From NCBI GenBank assembly GCA_017654935.2, contig CM065691.1, positions 29,596,714 to 29,660,713 on the forward strand: a DNA stretch of 64,000 nt. Reading direction: 5' to 3'. Position numbers and translations under genes: made by a program. This DNA comes from Phymorhynchus buccinoides. Lineage: Eukaryota; Mollusca; Gastropoda; Neogastropoda; Raphitomidae. The notes below the pieces were generated by a model, which searched no databases, was not told where the DNA came from, and was given only the letters and a program-made list of their open reading frames with translations. Of this stretch, positions 21,090 to 32,395 are shown one piece after another (positions within the stretch are counted from its first letter, which is position 1; each line of letters begins with the position of its first letter).

Positions 21090-21959
21090 ATCAAGGCTCT
21101 GATTTTCCTTTCTCTAAGCTAAGGGGTACACTCACGACTTGCTTACAGTTTTAAGGGGTATTTTTACCCCCCGTTTCAAATTTTAAAGGGTCAAGACCCT
21201 ACTTCCTACGTAAGTAAACAGCACTTACACAGGCACATGCATGCATGTACATGCACACAACACAAGTGCTCTCTTCACTCACACACATAGTGACCAAACT
21301 GATCACTTTTTATGTGTGCTTGGTTTTGGTTTTGACGAACAACCAGTTTCTTCTTCTTTGTCTTCAAGTTTTCTTTAACACTTGCCAGACTGGTGGCATG
21401 TTGACGACAGGAAGGGGAATATCAAGCGTTGGATTTTATTGGATTTTGCGAAAAGGGTCTGCCAATGAACAATGAGTTTTCGATGTTTACTGCGTTCTGA
21501 CACTAGTGACAGTTTCTGCACAATCTTTTAAGAATTGTATATACTCCTCATTGTGGCAGTAGCCTACTACCTAGTTTGACCAAGTACAATTGAAATGAGC
21601 AACGTCGTTATCTTACTCAAAATTAACATTGTTTTAATGGGTCACCTGACCTCCGACTTGAGATTTTAAAGGGTAAATCTCACGCATGGTTTGACATTCT
21701 AGGGGGTGATTTGAGAGCTCTAGTGCGCAAATATGCACAATCTCTACATTTTCAGAAGCCCTGCATAATTATGATTATCAAAATACATGAATCACGGAAA
21801 ATAACATTTAGTTTTGGAGATCAGGCACAGGCCTGGAGGCACTGTTCTGTGTAGGGCTTTGACGAGTACATTAAGAATGAATGAACATATATAATGCCAA
21901 ACTGATGATGCTTGATTCAAATTAAGATTGTATATTAAGGCTGTGTACACATTAGACAC
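21090..21959. other. TNFR 5' region, no gene recognised
   Basis: Upstream of exon 1, matched in the right arm (50,640-51,490). I see no supported ORF or obvious promoter element. Confidence 0.4.
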
Positions 21960-21965
21960 GTAAGT

Positions 21966-22110
21966 TCCGCACGGAAACCCAGAAGTGAAAGAAAGAAGGG
22001 TAAACATTTACGGATTAGGGGGAATTCGAACATGTGCGCAAATCTTTTCCCTTCTTTCTTTTACCGGTACTTATTTACGGATTGCGCACGGGTTTCTGCA
22101 CGGAATCTCT
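21966..22110. repeat. Imperfect hairpin upstream of the receptor
   Basis: TTCCGCACGGAAACCC with AAAGAAAGAAGGG on the left side is mirrored by CCCTTCTTTCTTTTACC and GGGTTTCTGCACGGAAT on the right. Present in both arms. Confidence 0.6.
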
Positions 22111-22136
22111 GCATATCATATAGTAATAAGCCGCGC

Positions 22137-22262
22137 ATGTGTGTGTGTGTGTCGTGTCGTGTCGTGTCGTGTCGTGTCGTGTCGTGTCGTGTGTGTGGTG
22201 TGTGTGTGGTGTGGTGTGGTGTGGTGTGGTGTTGTGTTGTGTTGTGTGTGTGTGTGTGTGTG
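22137..22262. repeat. Complex GTGTC/GTGTG microsatellite
   Basis: Blocks of GTGTC, then GTGTG and GTGTT units. The right-arm allele (50,325-50,459) lacks the GTGTC block and has more of the ACACC unit. Confidence 0.9.
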
Positions 22263-22378
22263 TCTGAAACACAAAACGGGCCTTATAACTCCGCCGTTTT
22301 TTGACCGAATCGCTTCAAATTTGCTGTGAGCCCTAACGGGGCGATGGCAATGGCAACCGAGGCGGCCGTATCATTTGC

Positions 22379-22543
22379 GCGGTTTCGCAAATGCGTGAAA
22401 CGCGCATCCGCCGGCCTCTCGGCGCCCGTATCTCCGGTGTTTCTGGGCCGATTGCCTATCCATGTGCCAAACCGGAAGCGAATCGATTCAGAAATGCCGG
22501 AGATACGGGCGCCAACAGGCCGCTTCACGTTTTCACAAACCGC
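22379..22543. repeat. GC-rich long hairpin
   Basis: The left arm contains CGGCGCCCGTATCTCCGG and TTTCTGGGCCGATT. The right arm contains their near-complement AATCGATTCAGAAATG and CCGGAGATACGGGCGCC. The arms are about 70 bp with a loop of about 25 bases. It is conserved in the right arm at 50,040-50,204. No ORF is supported. Confidence 0.75.
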
Positions 22544-23014
22544 GGCGTAACCAGAACCGACATTGACTCGAGATTTGGAACATGCGTGACCAGGGATAGT
22601 GACTATCGTCGCGCAAAATTTCAACAGCATCCGTTCATAAACACGCGCTATAACCTGATTTATTTTGCAGGACGCTAATTTCAACCAACACTTGACACAT
22701 AACCAAAGACTCTAAAAGGGGAAGATGGACTACTTAAGAGTTACGGCAAGCCTGGCTGATAGAGTTATCGTTAGTGGGGTAGTTCACAGTGGCGGCTATG
22801 CAAAGACTCAGACTGGAATTTGAACGGAGAATTCAACTGGCCTATCGACGTGTTATGTCATAAAGATGTTTAAAAGGGACACAACCAGTGTTTCTGTCCT
22901 CACTACTCATATAGGGAAAAGGGACCAGATGTTAGTCTTTTCTTTTCAATGTCTTTGGCTCTTTGCTTGCCTGGCCACGCTCCCGCACGCTGCAGCTATT
23001 TTTATACAGACAGT

Positions 23015-23031
23015 GGAGAGAGAGAGAGAGA

Positions 23032-23083
<52 letters not shown>
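23015..23083. repeat. (GA)n microsatellite
   Basis: Near-pure GA run with one TG interruption; right-arm allele (CT)n at 49,482-49,567. Confidence 0.95.
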
Positions 23084-23086
<3 letters not shown>

Positions 23087-23860
23087 ATGGAGGGGATGGT
23101 GGAGGGTGTTCAAGGGGGGGATGGGGGGGACGGGGGATGGTTGGGGGTGGGGTACGGTGGGGGGTGTTCATGGAGAAGAATGAATGTTTTTTTTGTTTTA
23201 GTTGTGGGTCCCCAGATTTATTAAAACGGAGCTCTACAATGGTTGAACCACAGATTAAGAACCTCTCTGGTTTAACTAAGTAGGCTTTCAGTTCGTTTTT
23301 CCTTTTAGTCCTTTGCCGATCTACGATCGCAAAGGAGTATGTTTTCGTTCAGGTTTGTTTCCTTTTTTTGTTTGTTTGTTTGTTCAAGAGTCTTTTCTGT
23401 CTGTCCCAAGGATCTCCCGAACCGCTTGACCGAATCGCTTCAAATTTTGTGTGGTTGTGTGTCCCTATGAGAGGAAGGCATCCGCGCAAAACTTTTTGCC
23501 GCCCTGACCTTGACCTTGGCGTATGACCTTGAAAACCGAAAACCGTTAAGGGGCCATAACTTCCACACCGCAGGTCCTAGAGTCTTGAAACTTGGCATGG
23601 AAGTACTTTCCCTTATGGCCGTTCTGCTGATGGTGTACCAATGAAGGTCAAGGTCAAGGTCAGGGAGATCAGTATGCCTTGAAAGTGGTAGGGGTCTAAT
23701 AATTGGGGTTTTCTGTCCCACGCATATCTCCCGAACCGCTTCACCGAATCGTTTCCAATTTTGTGTGGTGGCGTGTCACCATGAGAGGAAGGCATCCGCG
23801 CATAAATTATTGCCGTTGTGACCTTCACCTTGGTGTATGACCTTGAAAACCGAAAATATT

Positions 23861-24288
23861 CAGGGTTCATTCTTGCCACAGGACATCATAGGTCATTTGA
23901 CCGGTTGGCAGAAAAATCAATAGGTCATTTTCCCAAAACAATAGGTCACAGATTTACCGCGGTACATTACCATGTTCATGAAGGTTAGCAAACAGATGTG
24001 GCCTTTCCCCATGGTTGAAGGTTTTCATCAGATTCTTTTTTAAATTTCTCTTCCTGCCCGCCCCCCCCCCCACCCCCCCACACACACACACACAGAGTGT
24101 AAAATGTACCTTGCCATTTCATAGTTTAATGTAAAAAAAAAGTCAAAGGAAACTAATATTCCTGCTCACAATTTAACCCTATGATTCTGGTGGTTTTTTT
24201 AATGTAATCTCATTCTCATTCATAGTGTTTATGCACAGTGAACACACAGGCAAACACATGTGCATAACCCCTGGAATAGGCTGACTAC

Positions 24289-24319
<31 letters not shown>

Positions 24320-25436
24320 AGACAAACAGATCGATATATGGACAGAGAGACAGGCAGACAGACACACAAACGTACATGTACACACTTGCATATTAATGCA
24401 GTAAACTTATGTTTTTGAGATGATGTCATTCACATATCTAAAAGCTTGATGCTGCTGCTTTTTCCTCTGTCGAACTTGCAAAAATGTTCTATTTACCGTC
24501 AGGGCTCCCAGGGACCCCCATTTGGGGGTCTATGAAGCACTAAAATTCTACAGGACCCTCTAAAAGAATGTGCAGGGGGTCCCAGGGATGCACTAGAAAC
24601 ATTCTTTTTAGCATTCGCTATGCCACTGGGACCCTCTATCCCGCCTCTAGGACCCTCTATACTGTAAGTGAAGGAGTCCATGGGACCCCTTGTTTTGCGG
24701 GATGATTGGGAGCCCTGTACCGTTCAGATTTGGTCAACGAAGAAATCAGACCTAAAACTTGAAGCGCTTCGCTCTCGTGAACAAGCATTCAGATGTAAAC
24801 AAAGATCGTTTTGGAATGACCGGACATGTGTCTGCTTTAGAAAGGAAAACCCCGGATGGTCAGAAACAAGACTGACAACCAGGAAAACCAAAGCAAACAG
24901 ACTGACCGCTGTGGCACGAAGCGAAAATCGGGTTCGGAGTTTTGATGTGGAAAAGTTGGGGTGGCTTGACCTAATCCAATGATCCTACAAGTTGCCGACG
25001 ATGTCTGAGCGAGTCCGAAACTAGCAAACATATTCTTCTGCCCCTTTCCTACTCATGGCTTCTTTTGGGGAGGCATGGCTTACACGAATTGTTGTCAAAA
25101 GGCCGAGAAACGATCAGAACGATCTTGCTTAGCACTAGAAGACTAGGTCACGCTGGAACTTTATTTGATCTTCAAAAAGTTGGATCGGAAAAGCTTTACT
25201 GAATGTGCACTGCCGCCATTTCTTCGTTTCTGCGTTCGTTTCGCCAGATACAACTTTTTAGTTCTGTTTATGGTCCGAGGCCGCGAAAGAACTCAAGTTT
25301 AGCAGACGACAGAATCCTTGAAGTCGTTGACTGCTTTCGTGAAAAATCAATCGGTCAGATGACCGCCTGCCTGCTAAAACTATCGGTCAAAATCGAAGGT
25401 TTATGCGTCAATGACCGATGACAAGAATGAACCCTG
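23861..25436. mobile_element. hAT-like 1.58 kb insertion, left arm only
   Basis: The termini CAGGGTTCATTCTTG and CAAGAATGAACCCTG are a perfect 15-bp inverted repeat. The 6-bp direct repeat AATATT flanks it (23,855-23,860 and 25,437-25,442). The right arm carries the single AATATT empty site (within CCTTAAATATTTTCGG near 48,719-48,734). No transposase ORF is visible, so it is non-autonomous. CAGGG ends with a 6-bp duplication fit a hAT-type element with short target sites. Confidence 0.85.
24500..24717. mobile_element. Nested hAT-like MITE, TIR CAGGGCTCCC
   Basis: Lies inside the 1.58 kb element. CAGGGCTCCCAGGG at the left end is mirrored by TTGGGAGCCCTG at the right, with 6-bp duplication TACCGT (24,494-24,499 and 24,718-24,723). 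It is 218 bp, rich in AGGACCCTCTA-type motifs, and noncoding. Confidence 0.8.
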
Positions 25437-25648
25437 AATATTTAAGGGGCTATAACGTCCACACCGTTGGTCTTAGGGACTTCAAACTTGGCATGTAGGT
25501 ACTTTGGCTTACGGTTGTTCTGATGATTGCATACCGATCAAGGTCAAGGTCAAGGTCATGGAGATCGGTAGGCCTTGAAAGTAGTAGGGGTCTAAAAATT
25601 GGGTTTTCAGCCACAAAAGTAAAAATATAATATTTCACGGACCCGGCG

Positions 25649-25731
25649 AAACCGGTACTCAGCGTTACCGGTACTTGGCGCTACCTGTACTAGGCATTAC
25701 CGGTACTAGGCGTTACCGGTATGGGGCGTTC
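25649..25731. repeat. 16-bp minisatellite ACCGGTACTAGGCGTT
   Basis: Five diverged 16-bp units. The right arm has about three units (48,478-48,535). Confidence 0.85.
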
Positions 25732-25859
25732 CGCTAGTATCATTTATTATATGTGTACAATATATGTGTACACGGCCTTATAGAGCTTTTAAGTACCTGA
25801 TCTTTATCATGTTTATGCACAATCAATCTCTGGCCAAATAGACACCAAACGTTTTTTTT

Positions 25860-26300
25860 CTCCTTCTCTTAGAACTGCTTTTGCTTGTTGCTGGAACTGG
25901 AAGTGGGGCCTGTTACTTCCCAGCTGAACTAGGGGGTTTAATGGTCTTAACCCAGTTCAAGCACTTAATATAGTTAATCCTTTCTCTTTTTATCTGTCCT
26001 CTCTTCTGTCTAACTCTAAGGCCTAACTTTTCAGTTTCTTCTCAGGCCTTCCTAATCCTTCCATCTAACTCATTCTGAGTGACCATTTTGTCACTTAAAA
26101 CAGGGGGATCTGCCTTCCGCGCCTTAGGGGGGGAAATCAGATAAAAGAAGAAAAACCTATACTATGTGACCCAGCCAGTCAGGGCCCGTTAGGACTAGAG
26201 CCCTTTCTTCCAGCAAAGTGGTAGAACAGGTCTCCCGGTTCCGTGGCAAAATATTCAAAGAGTTGATTGCGGCCACACATAGCGAAGAAGAAGAACAGAA
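25860..26300 (-). repeat. SINE-like repeat family B (left arm copy)
   Basis: On the minus strand it starts (TTC)n and GCTATGTGTGGCC and includes AGTTAGGCCTTAGA and AACAGGCCCCACTTCCAG. Copies are at 33,882-34,172 (plus) and 47,913-48,372 (plus, the allele). Like family A it begins with TTC repeats but is otherwise unrelated. Confidence 0.65.
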
Positions 26301-26810
26301 GACACCAACTGAACTTCACTATGGTAAAACTAAAAGATCTCACTCTGAAATCAATCTCTGAATAATACTAATACTAATACTATTACTAATAGTAATAATA
26401 ATAATTATATTTCATATAGCGCTAAAATAGTATGTTCAATGCACTTTACAAAGGCAACATTGAAAGATGAAAAACAAACATGCATTAAAATCAGTAAAAA
26501 CTAATAAAGTCATACTGATAGTGATACTACCAATATTCGAATGCAAAGAAATAAAGTAACAAAAATAACGATTCTCACTCACAAAGACATCCACCCTCGT
26601 TTACCAGCACTGTCACTCTCTGATAACACCTCACCCTCACAGAAACTATTATAAATAAAAATGTAAACAAGCAACAGGAAGGAATGCACCAATTACATAT
26701 AATTATGCGTACACACGGCCCATACTCTCTCTCTCTCTCATTATACAGGATCCCTGATAGTGATACAATTATATATCATTTAAGCGACACACTTTTCGTA
26801 ACATGAATAT

Positions 26811-27460
26811 TTAAACATTCTGGCCACAACAAAATCTAACATGATGATTTATGTACACTTTCTTGTCTTTGTTCGTGACATTTTTGTTCCTTTCTGGGGC
26901 TTTCCTCATTCTTTCTTTCTTCTGAACACTTTTCACAGTCACACGCAACATTCTAGGTCTGTTGCCCCCTTCTCTCCCCAACCTGACCGGTTCAATCAGA
27001 TCGCCCTCCTCAATTTTGACTATCTTATTCATCAGTGTCTTGGCAGCAGCAAGGTCATCTTTTCTTTTCCCCTCAATTCCAGTCTTGGCGCTCTCCTTTA
27101 GATTAACTATAATCAGGTTCTTCTTCCTCTTTTCTATTTCCATCTTCTCCTCCATCATCTCCTCCAACTTTCTGTCTACCAGTACCACCTCCTCAATCTT
27201 TTCCTCAAGATTATTACCCATTCCCTGCTCCATTTTTTCCAGCTTGGTACTAGTAGTTACTGAGACTACTGAGAGAGTTAACCAGTGGGATCAGATCCAA
27301 CAATTTATCCAGCCTAGCATCCAGCCGAGACTCTATCTTCCTCTGCACTTCAAGACAGGGCTGACACACCCACTGCAAAATAGCATGACCTGCAGTGTTC
27401 AGTGATTCAAAAGTATCCTGAGACAAGGTAGTACATTGATACTGATAGTAGGTAGGACTT
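26811..27460 (-). pseudogene. LINE ORF1 fragment (left arm)
   Basis: RNA-binding ORF1-type protein of a Jockey/I-like LINE. The 140-codon ORF has a charged coiled coil (KLEEMMEEKMEIEKRKKNL), then IIVNLKES, RLGREGGNRPRMLRVTVKS and MRKAPERNK, which is the ORF1p/Transposase_22-like layout. Upstream, in another frame, HAILQWVCQPC resembles the end of the PHD-like zinc finger often found in such ORF1 proteins. A stop (TAG near 27,251) separates the two parts, so the copy is inactive. In the right arm a foldback element has inserted into the same ORF. Confidence 0.7.
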
Positions 27461-27479
27461 AAGTACTTGTCACTGATTT

Positions 27480-29130
27480 CTAATTGAGCTATTAAGTTGA
27501 AACTTTGCAGGCATATAGCTATTGCTGAGATATGAAATCATGCAAAATTTCAGGGCTGTATCTACAATAGTTTCTGAGTTATAGGTCTGTGAATTTTTGC
27601 TAAAATAAAGTTTTTATCCAAATCGCGATATTACAAATTTCAAAACACCATTGTACAAAAACAAAAGAGCCCAGAGAACTAAAATTTGAAAGACTCACTA
27701 TCTGCAATATGTACGTAATGCTAATTTATTTTTAACCCACTTACTTTACATACTTTTGAGATACATGATCTCAAAAATGCCAAATTTCCAGATTTTTGCG
27801 ATGGCAGAAAGAGCCAAAAATTGGTGAAAAAGTAAGAGCCCACCATTTCCTTCAGATTCAAGCTGTTTCAGTAAAACTTTGCAGACACCCAAACACTGAT
27901 AATATGTTAAATCTTGCAACATATTTAGACTATGTAAGTGATACTTCTGCAGATATTGACCTTTAAAGTTTGCAATAAAAGACGTTTTTCTTGCAAAACG
28001 CAAAATTCGCCATTTTTAAAATATCATAGAATGCTAACTATTAGAACTAGGGACCTAAAAGTTGGAGGGCATAGTCTTTACAACACATACTTCAAAACTG
28101 CACATCTTTAAGTCCATTGGTGTGTACTTTCAAGATATATATCAGTTGAATAATGGCACATTTTAAGATTTTCGCAACACACAAGATGGGGAGGGAAAAA
28201 AATCAATGACTTGTTTTTTTTTAAAGCACTACATTAATCAGAAGACATTTTATATCAATAATCAATAAACAACACTCATAATATCATACTGGATAATCAC
28301 TTTGAAAGCATGATTTTAAAATAACTGCGGTAATGCATTTGTGGTATTCATTAGTTGAATTTTACATACCATAAAAGTGTACTGGATTTATGTGTTGAAC
28401 TAACAGAGCATATTTAGCAGAAATATTGCAGGTATTAGTCTAGGCGATAGCCTTTGTAAAAACAGAAGGAGGTTGTTTTTATATATATATTAAGTTTTTC
28501 AGCGGATTTTAAATCTTTAATATGTCCTTGTTTCAAATCCGTCGGAGGCCAAGTTTAAAATAGTGGGCAACTTTCAGTAGAAAGCGATCTTTGTAGGTAC
28601 CATGGCTTGTTTTCACATTCGCCTCCATAGCCTAAATTTAGCTCATAAGGACAATGACGTCACTTGGATAAGGCCAAAGATATGACGCGCAGGGGTACCT
28701 GGTATATAAAAACTAAAACTCAAGTTCAAACTTTTTTTATTATGTCGTAAACTCATCATAGAAACTATGGACACAAGAACACTAAATAAAGACAACTAAA
28801 TAAAATATACTTAAAGGTAAATTGAAGTAAAAGTAACAGAATTAACTAGCACGCTTTGCAACCAAGTAACCCTTGAGAAATGGACTCACCCTTGCGGGAA
28901 AGCCCCACAGGAAGTTTACCTTTTGTTTGACCTTAGCAACACGTATGTTCTGATTATCGATACTGCATCACTCTTGAACTAAAAACGCAATGCTCGTGAC
29001 AATGGTTGTTTGATTAAACCACCATGTGAGTGAACGAAAGCAGAGTAGATGGTGAAAACTGAACCTGAATGACTGAATAATCGAAGAGTAAGGCCTACTT
29101 GTCCAGTAAATAGATCTAGGCTTGATTCGG
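27480..29130. other. Unclassified sequence, both arms
   Basis: AT-rich and well conserved between arms (43,330-45,000 reversed). It contains recurring phrases such as AACTTTGCAG followed by CATATAG or ACACCC. No ORF with a recognisable domain. Confidence 0.35.
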
Positions 29131-29149
29131 TGCGCTCACGCTTCTGCAT

Positions 29150-29368
29150 GTGTGTGTGTGTGTTTGCGCACGCGGGTGAGTGCATGTGTGCGTGCATGTG
29201 TGCGCGTTGTTGTATGTGTGCGGGAGGTTGTGTGTGTGTGTGTGTGTGTATGTGTGTGTGTTTGAAATCTAAATATATACTGACCACCACAAACTTACAA
29301 TAGGCCTACTATGTAAATAACGCAAATGAGAAATTAAGAATAGAATTGAATTAATCCAACATGAACGG

Positions 29369-29405
<37 letters not shown>
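29150..29405. repeat. (GT)n microsatellites
   Basis: GT-rich runs at 29,150-29,265 and 29,371-29,404, matched by (CA)n at 43,056-43,100 and 43,210-43,325 in the right arm with length changes. Confidence 0.9.
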
Positions 29406-29406
<1 letters not shown>

Positions 29407-31688
29407 CTCAAGTCTATAGATAACATATCGATACTTTCAGTTCAGAGGCAACAGAACTCCTTTCTAACATGTGTGTTTCAGACGATCCTGCCTCGACTTT
29501 TAATTCAACTATGAGTAACTTGCTTGATAAACACGCTCCCCCATCCACTCGTGTTGTGCCCGATCGCCCCTGCACTCCCTGGTACACGCCTGAACTTAGA
29601 GTAAGTAAACGCACTAGTCGTAAGGCTGAGCGTCAGTGGCGGGCCTCAAAACTAGAAATACATCGTCAGATATATCAATTTCTCCGCAACATCTTCACTC
29701 TTCTTCTGGCCAAGGCAAAAACAAGCTATTTTTCATCTAAAATTCTTGAAGCCAGCACAACAAAGGTCCTGTTTTCCACCATGTCCGATCTCCTAGGGAC
29801 TAAAAAATCAAGTCCTCTGCCATCAAATATCAGTCCCGACAAACTGCCAGAAGCCTTTTCCTCCTTCTTCTCCACCAAGATTATCGATCTACGATCAAAA
29901 ATCGACTCTATGCCTTTTCAACCAACTATTCCAGACCCATCGTTCACTGGTGTCCCCCTTCTCTCTTTGAAGCCGGTGTCTGAGACCGAAGTTCTTTCTA
30001 CTCTGAAAGACATGCATTTTAAATCCTGTGATCTTGACCCCATCCCAGCCTCTCTTTTCTCACAAATCTATCAACACCTTCTGCCATCAATCACCAACAT
30101 CATCAATTCTTCTTTAGTTTCAGGTGTGTTCCCTTCTGCTTTCAAAACCGCTCTTGTAAGGCCCCTTCTCAAGAAGAACAATCTGGATCCCAATAATCTG
30201 AAAAACTACAGACCTGTATCTAACCTCCCGTTTCTCTCCAAACTCCTAGAGAAGACTGTTCTGAAACAACTTAATGATCATAATTATATCCTCAAACAAT
30301 CTTCACCATCCTTATCAGTCTGCCTATAGAGCCAATCACAGTACTGAAATGGCCCTTGTTCAAATCGTCAATGACCTCCTACATGCTTCTGATGCTGGTC
30401 AGATCTCTCTTTTGACACTTCTTGATCTCTCTGTTGCATTTGATACCATAGACCACTCCATTCTTCTGTCTCGTCTTGAACATACTTTTGGGATTAATGG
30501 CCCCGCTCTTTCTTGGTTCTCCTCTTACCTCTCTGATCATTTTCAATCAGTTCTGGTCAATGGTCGTCAGTCTGAACAGGTTAGGCTTTCTTGTGGAGTG
30601 CCCCAGGGGTCTGTGCTTGGTCCTGTCTTGTTTACTTTGTATATCATATACAAAGTATAATACGTCACCTCTTGCCAATGTCATTGACCAACACAACATG
30701 AAACATCACTTCTATGCAGATGACTCACAGCTCCAAAATAGTACAACTCCTGAAGATCTAGATTCCATTCTTTCAGAAAGTAACAACTGCTATATTGATA
30801 TTCAAAATTGGATGGTTCAAAATAAACTTCAATTAAATGGTGAAAAAACCCGAAGCAATGCTTGTTGGAACAAAAAACAAACTAGCCTCTGTTTCCATAG
30901 AGTCAATCCAACTGGGTAACAATATCATTCCCCTCTCAGACTCTGTCAAAAACTTAGGTGTCACTTTGGACAATACCCTTTCCATGCAGACTTTCCTGAC
31001 TCAGACCTGTCAGTCCTGCTACTATCAAATTCGTCGCATCGGCTATATTCGTAAATATCTCTCAGATGAAGCCACAGCAAAACTTGTTACTTCCCTCATC
31101 CTATCTCGTCTTGACTACTGTAATGCTCTCCTTTCTGGCCTATCAGTCTCTTCTCTATCTTGTCTCCAGCATATTCAAAACACAGCTGCTCGTCTTGTCC
31201 TTGGGAAGAAAAAGTTTGATCACGTTAGCCCACTTCTCCGTTCTTTGCACTGACTTCCTGTTGCAGACAGAACTGAGTATAAATTAAACACCCTTTGCTA
31301 TAAATCTATCCATAAAGCTGCTCCATCTTACCTCTGCGACAATATTTACATCTATACGCCAGCTCGCACTTTACGTTCAGTTTCTGACCCGCTTTCTCTC
31401 CAGATCCCTAAATCTCCCTTCCATAAATAGACAGGACAAGCATTGGGTTAGAAAAAAACCAACCTCCATCACTTGAAACACTTCAGAGGCCGCATTAGCA
31501 CAAGGTGAAGGTCAGGTCAACCTGATCATTCTAGACTGGTTACAAGTTCAATGACCTTTGACACATCCCAGAGTCTACCACCCCTGCCATGTACCCATCA
31601 TTATACAGTCCCCTTCCCTTTTACTTTGCCACTCTTCCTCTTAATTACCTTTCTGTCTGCAGTCCTATCAAGAAGTTTGTCTTTGTCT

Positions 31689-31720
31689 GCTTGCTTGCCC
31701 CCCCCCCCCCCCCCCCCCCC
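31689..31720. repeat. Poly-C tract where the arm homology ends
   Basis: About 32 bases of C directly after the last base matched by the right arm (GTCTTTGTC at 31,679-31,687 with its complement at 40,740). Confidence 0.9.
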
Positions 31721-32063
31721 TCCCTTTCCCCACTCCCCCTATCTCTTATGAGCTCTATCCTCTCTTCTTACCCTCCGCCCCCCCGTCCCCCCCACCTCTC
31801 TCTCTCTCTCTGTAGACATAAACACAGGTTGAGGTATGCATGTATTTTTTACAGGAGATCTCTGCCACTGCTCTCTACGCTCAGATGGGTGCAGCACTGG
31901 TGATGGCCCAGGAGACATTAATTTTGATGTCTAATCTAGCCATTAATTTTTATACTGTACTTACTTAATACTTTATACTGCTTCTCCTGATGTATTTGTT
32001 TTCATATTTTCTTTGGTGTGTGAAGGGTTGTGGGACCAAGAGTATAGAGAAATGAACAAAAAG

Positions 32064-32064
<1 letters not shown>

Positions 32065-32123
<59 letters not shown>

Positions 32124-32133
32124 GAATTAAAAT
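32065..32133. repeat. (GA)n microsatellite
   Basis: Long GA run in the L2 3' UTR, outside the inverted repeat. Confidence 0.95.
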
Positions 32134-32327
32134 GTGTGTGTGTGTGCTATTGAATGTTCAACATAAATTGTCATGCCTTGCTTGAAATTTTATAATTTTG
32201 TTGTTTCATCCTCAATGCCTCAAAAGAGGACAAAGGATTAAAGTTCTTGATTCTTGAATGATGTGTGTGAGTGTGGCTGTGTGTGACTGTGTTGGTAACA
32301 TTTGTGTGTCGGAAATGCCAGAGACCC

Positions 32328-32395
32328 TCTATAGCTGCTTCCTGGGGGTGAAAATGCCCTCTATGGTCAAACAAAATGGGGAGCCCTGACATGGT
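32328..32395. mobile_element. Fragment of a CAGGGCTCCC-type MITE
   Basis: Carries AGAGACCCTCTATAG and ends GGGGAGCCCTG, like the right end of the element at 24,500-24,717. It truncates the neighbouring CR1-like LINE in mid RT. Confidence 0.45.

Larger units (their letters stand above)
23410..25620. repeat. Tandem repeat of about 310 bp, two units, AGGTCA-rich
   Basis: Unit 1 (23,410-23,715) and unit 2 (23,725-25,620, split by a transposon at 23,861-25,436) share CTCCCGAACCGCTT, GAGAGGAAGGCATCCGCGC, TATGACCTTGAAAACCGAAA and a run of AAGGTC repeats near 23,645. Related sequence also begins at 22,303 (GACCGAATCGCTTCAAATTT). The right arm has both units without the transposon (48,575-49,180). 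Confidence 0.8.
14050..31687. repeat. Left arm of giant inverted repeat
   Basis: The arm is colinear with the reverse complement of 40,740-57,265 over its whole length. Matched markers include TNFR exon 1 (20,895-20,978 with 51,603-51,686), exon 2 (18,729-19,059 with 53,514-53,844), the GC hairpin (22,379-22,543 with 50,040-50,204) and the L2 LINE. Arm-specific insertions here are 14,161-15,400 and 23,861-25,436. Without them the arm is about 14.8 kb, as is the right arm without its own. Confidence 0.95.
29420..32262 (+). pseudogene. L2-like LINE lacking its endonuclease (left)
   Basis: Non-LTR retrotransposon of the L2/CR1 group. Plus-strand frames give LLDKHAPPSTRVVPDRPC, ALVRPLLKKNNLDPNNLKNY, RPVSNLPFLSKLLEKT, DLSVAFDTIDHSILLSRL, LSCGVPQGSVLGPVLF and YADDSQLQNS (RT catalytic YADD), then LGVTLDNTLS. 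Frameshifts near 30,300, 30,655 and 30,845 and a stop at 31,251 inactivate it. The 5' part with the endonuclease is missing at a (GT)n boundary. The 3' UTR probably runs through poly-C (31,689-31,720) and (GA)n (32,065-32,133) to a TTCTTGATTCTTGA tail at 32,248-32,262. The other allele is at 40,740-43,040. Confidence 0.8.

Noticed and set aside
22032..22304. Cys/Val-rich ORF near the GTGTC repeat
   Set aside because: It is a translation of the microsatellite; the right arm changes its length and frame.
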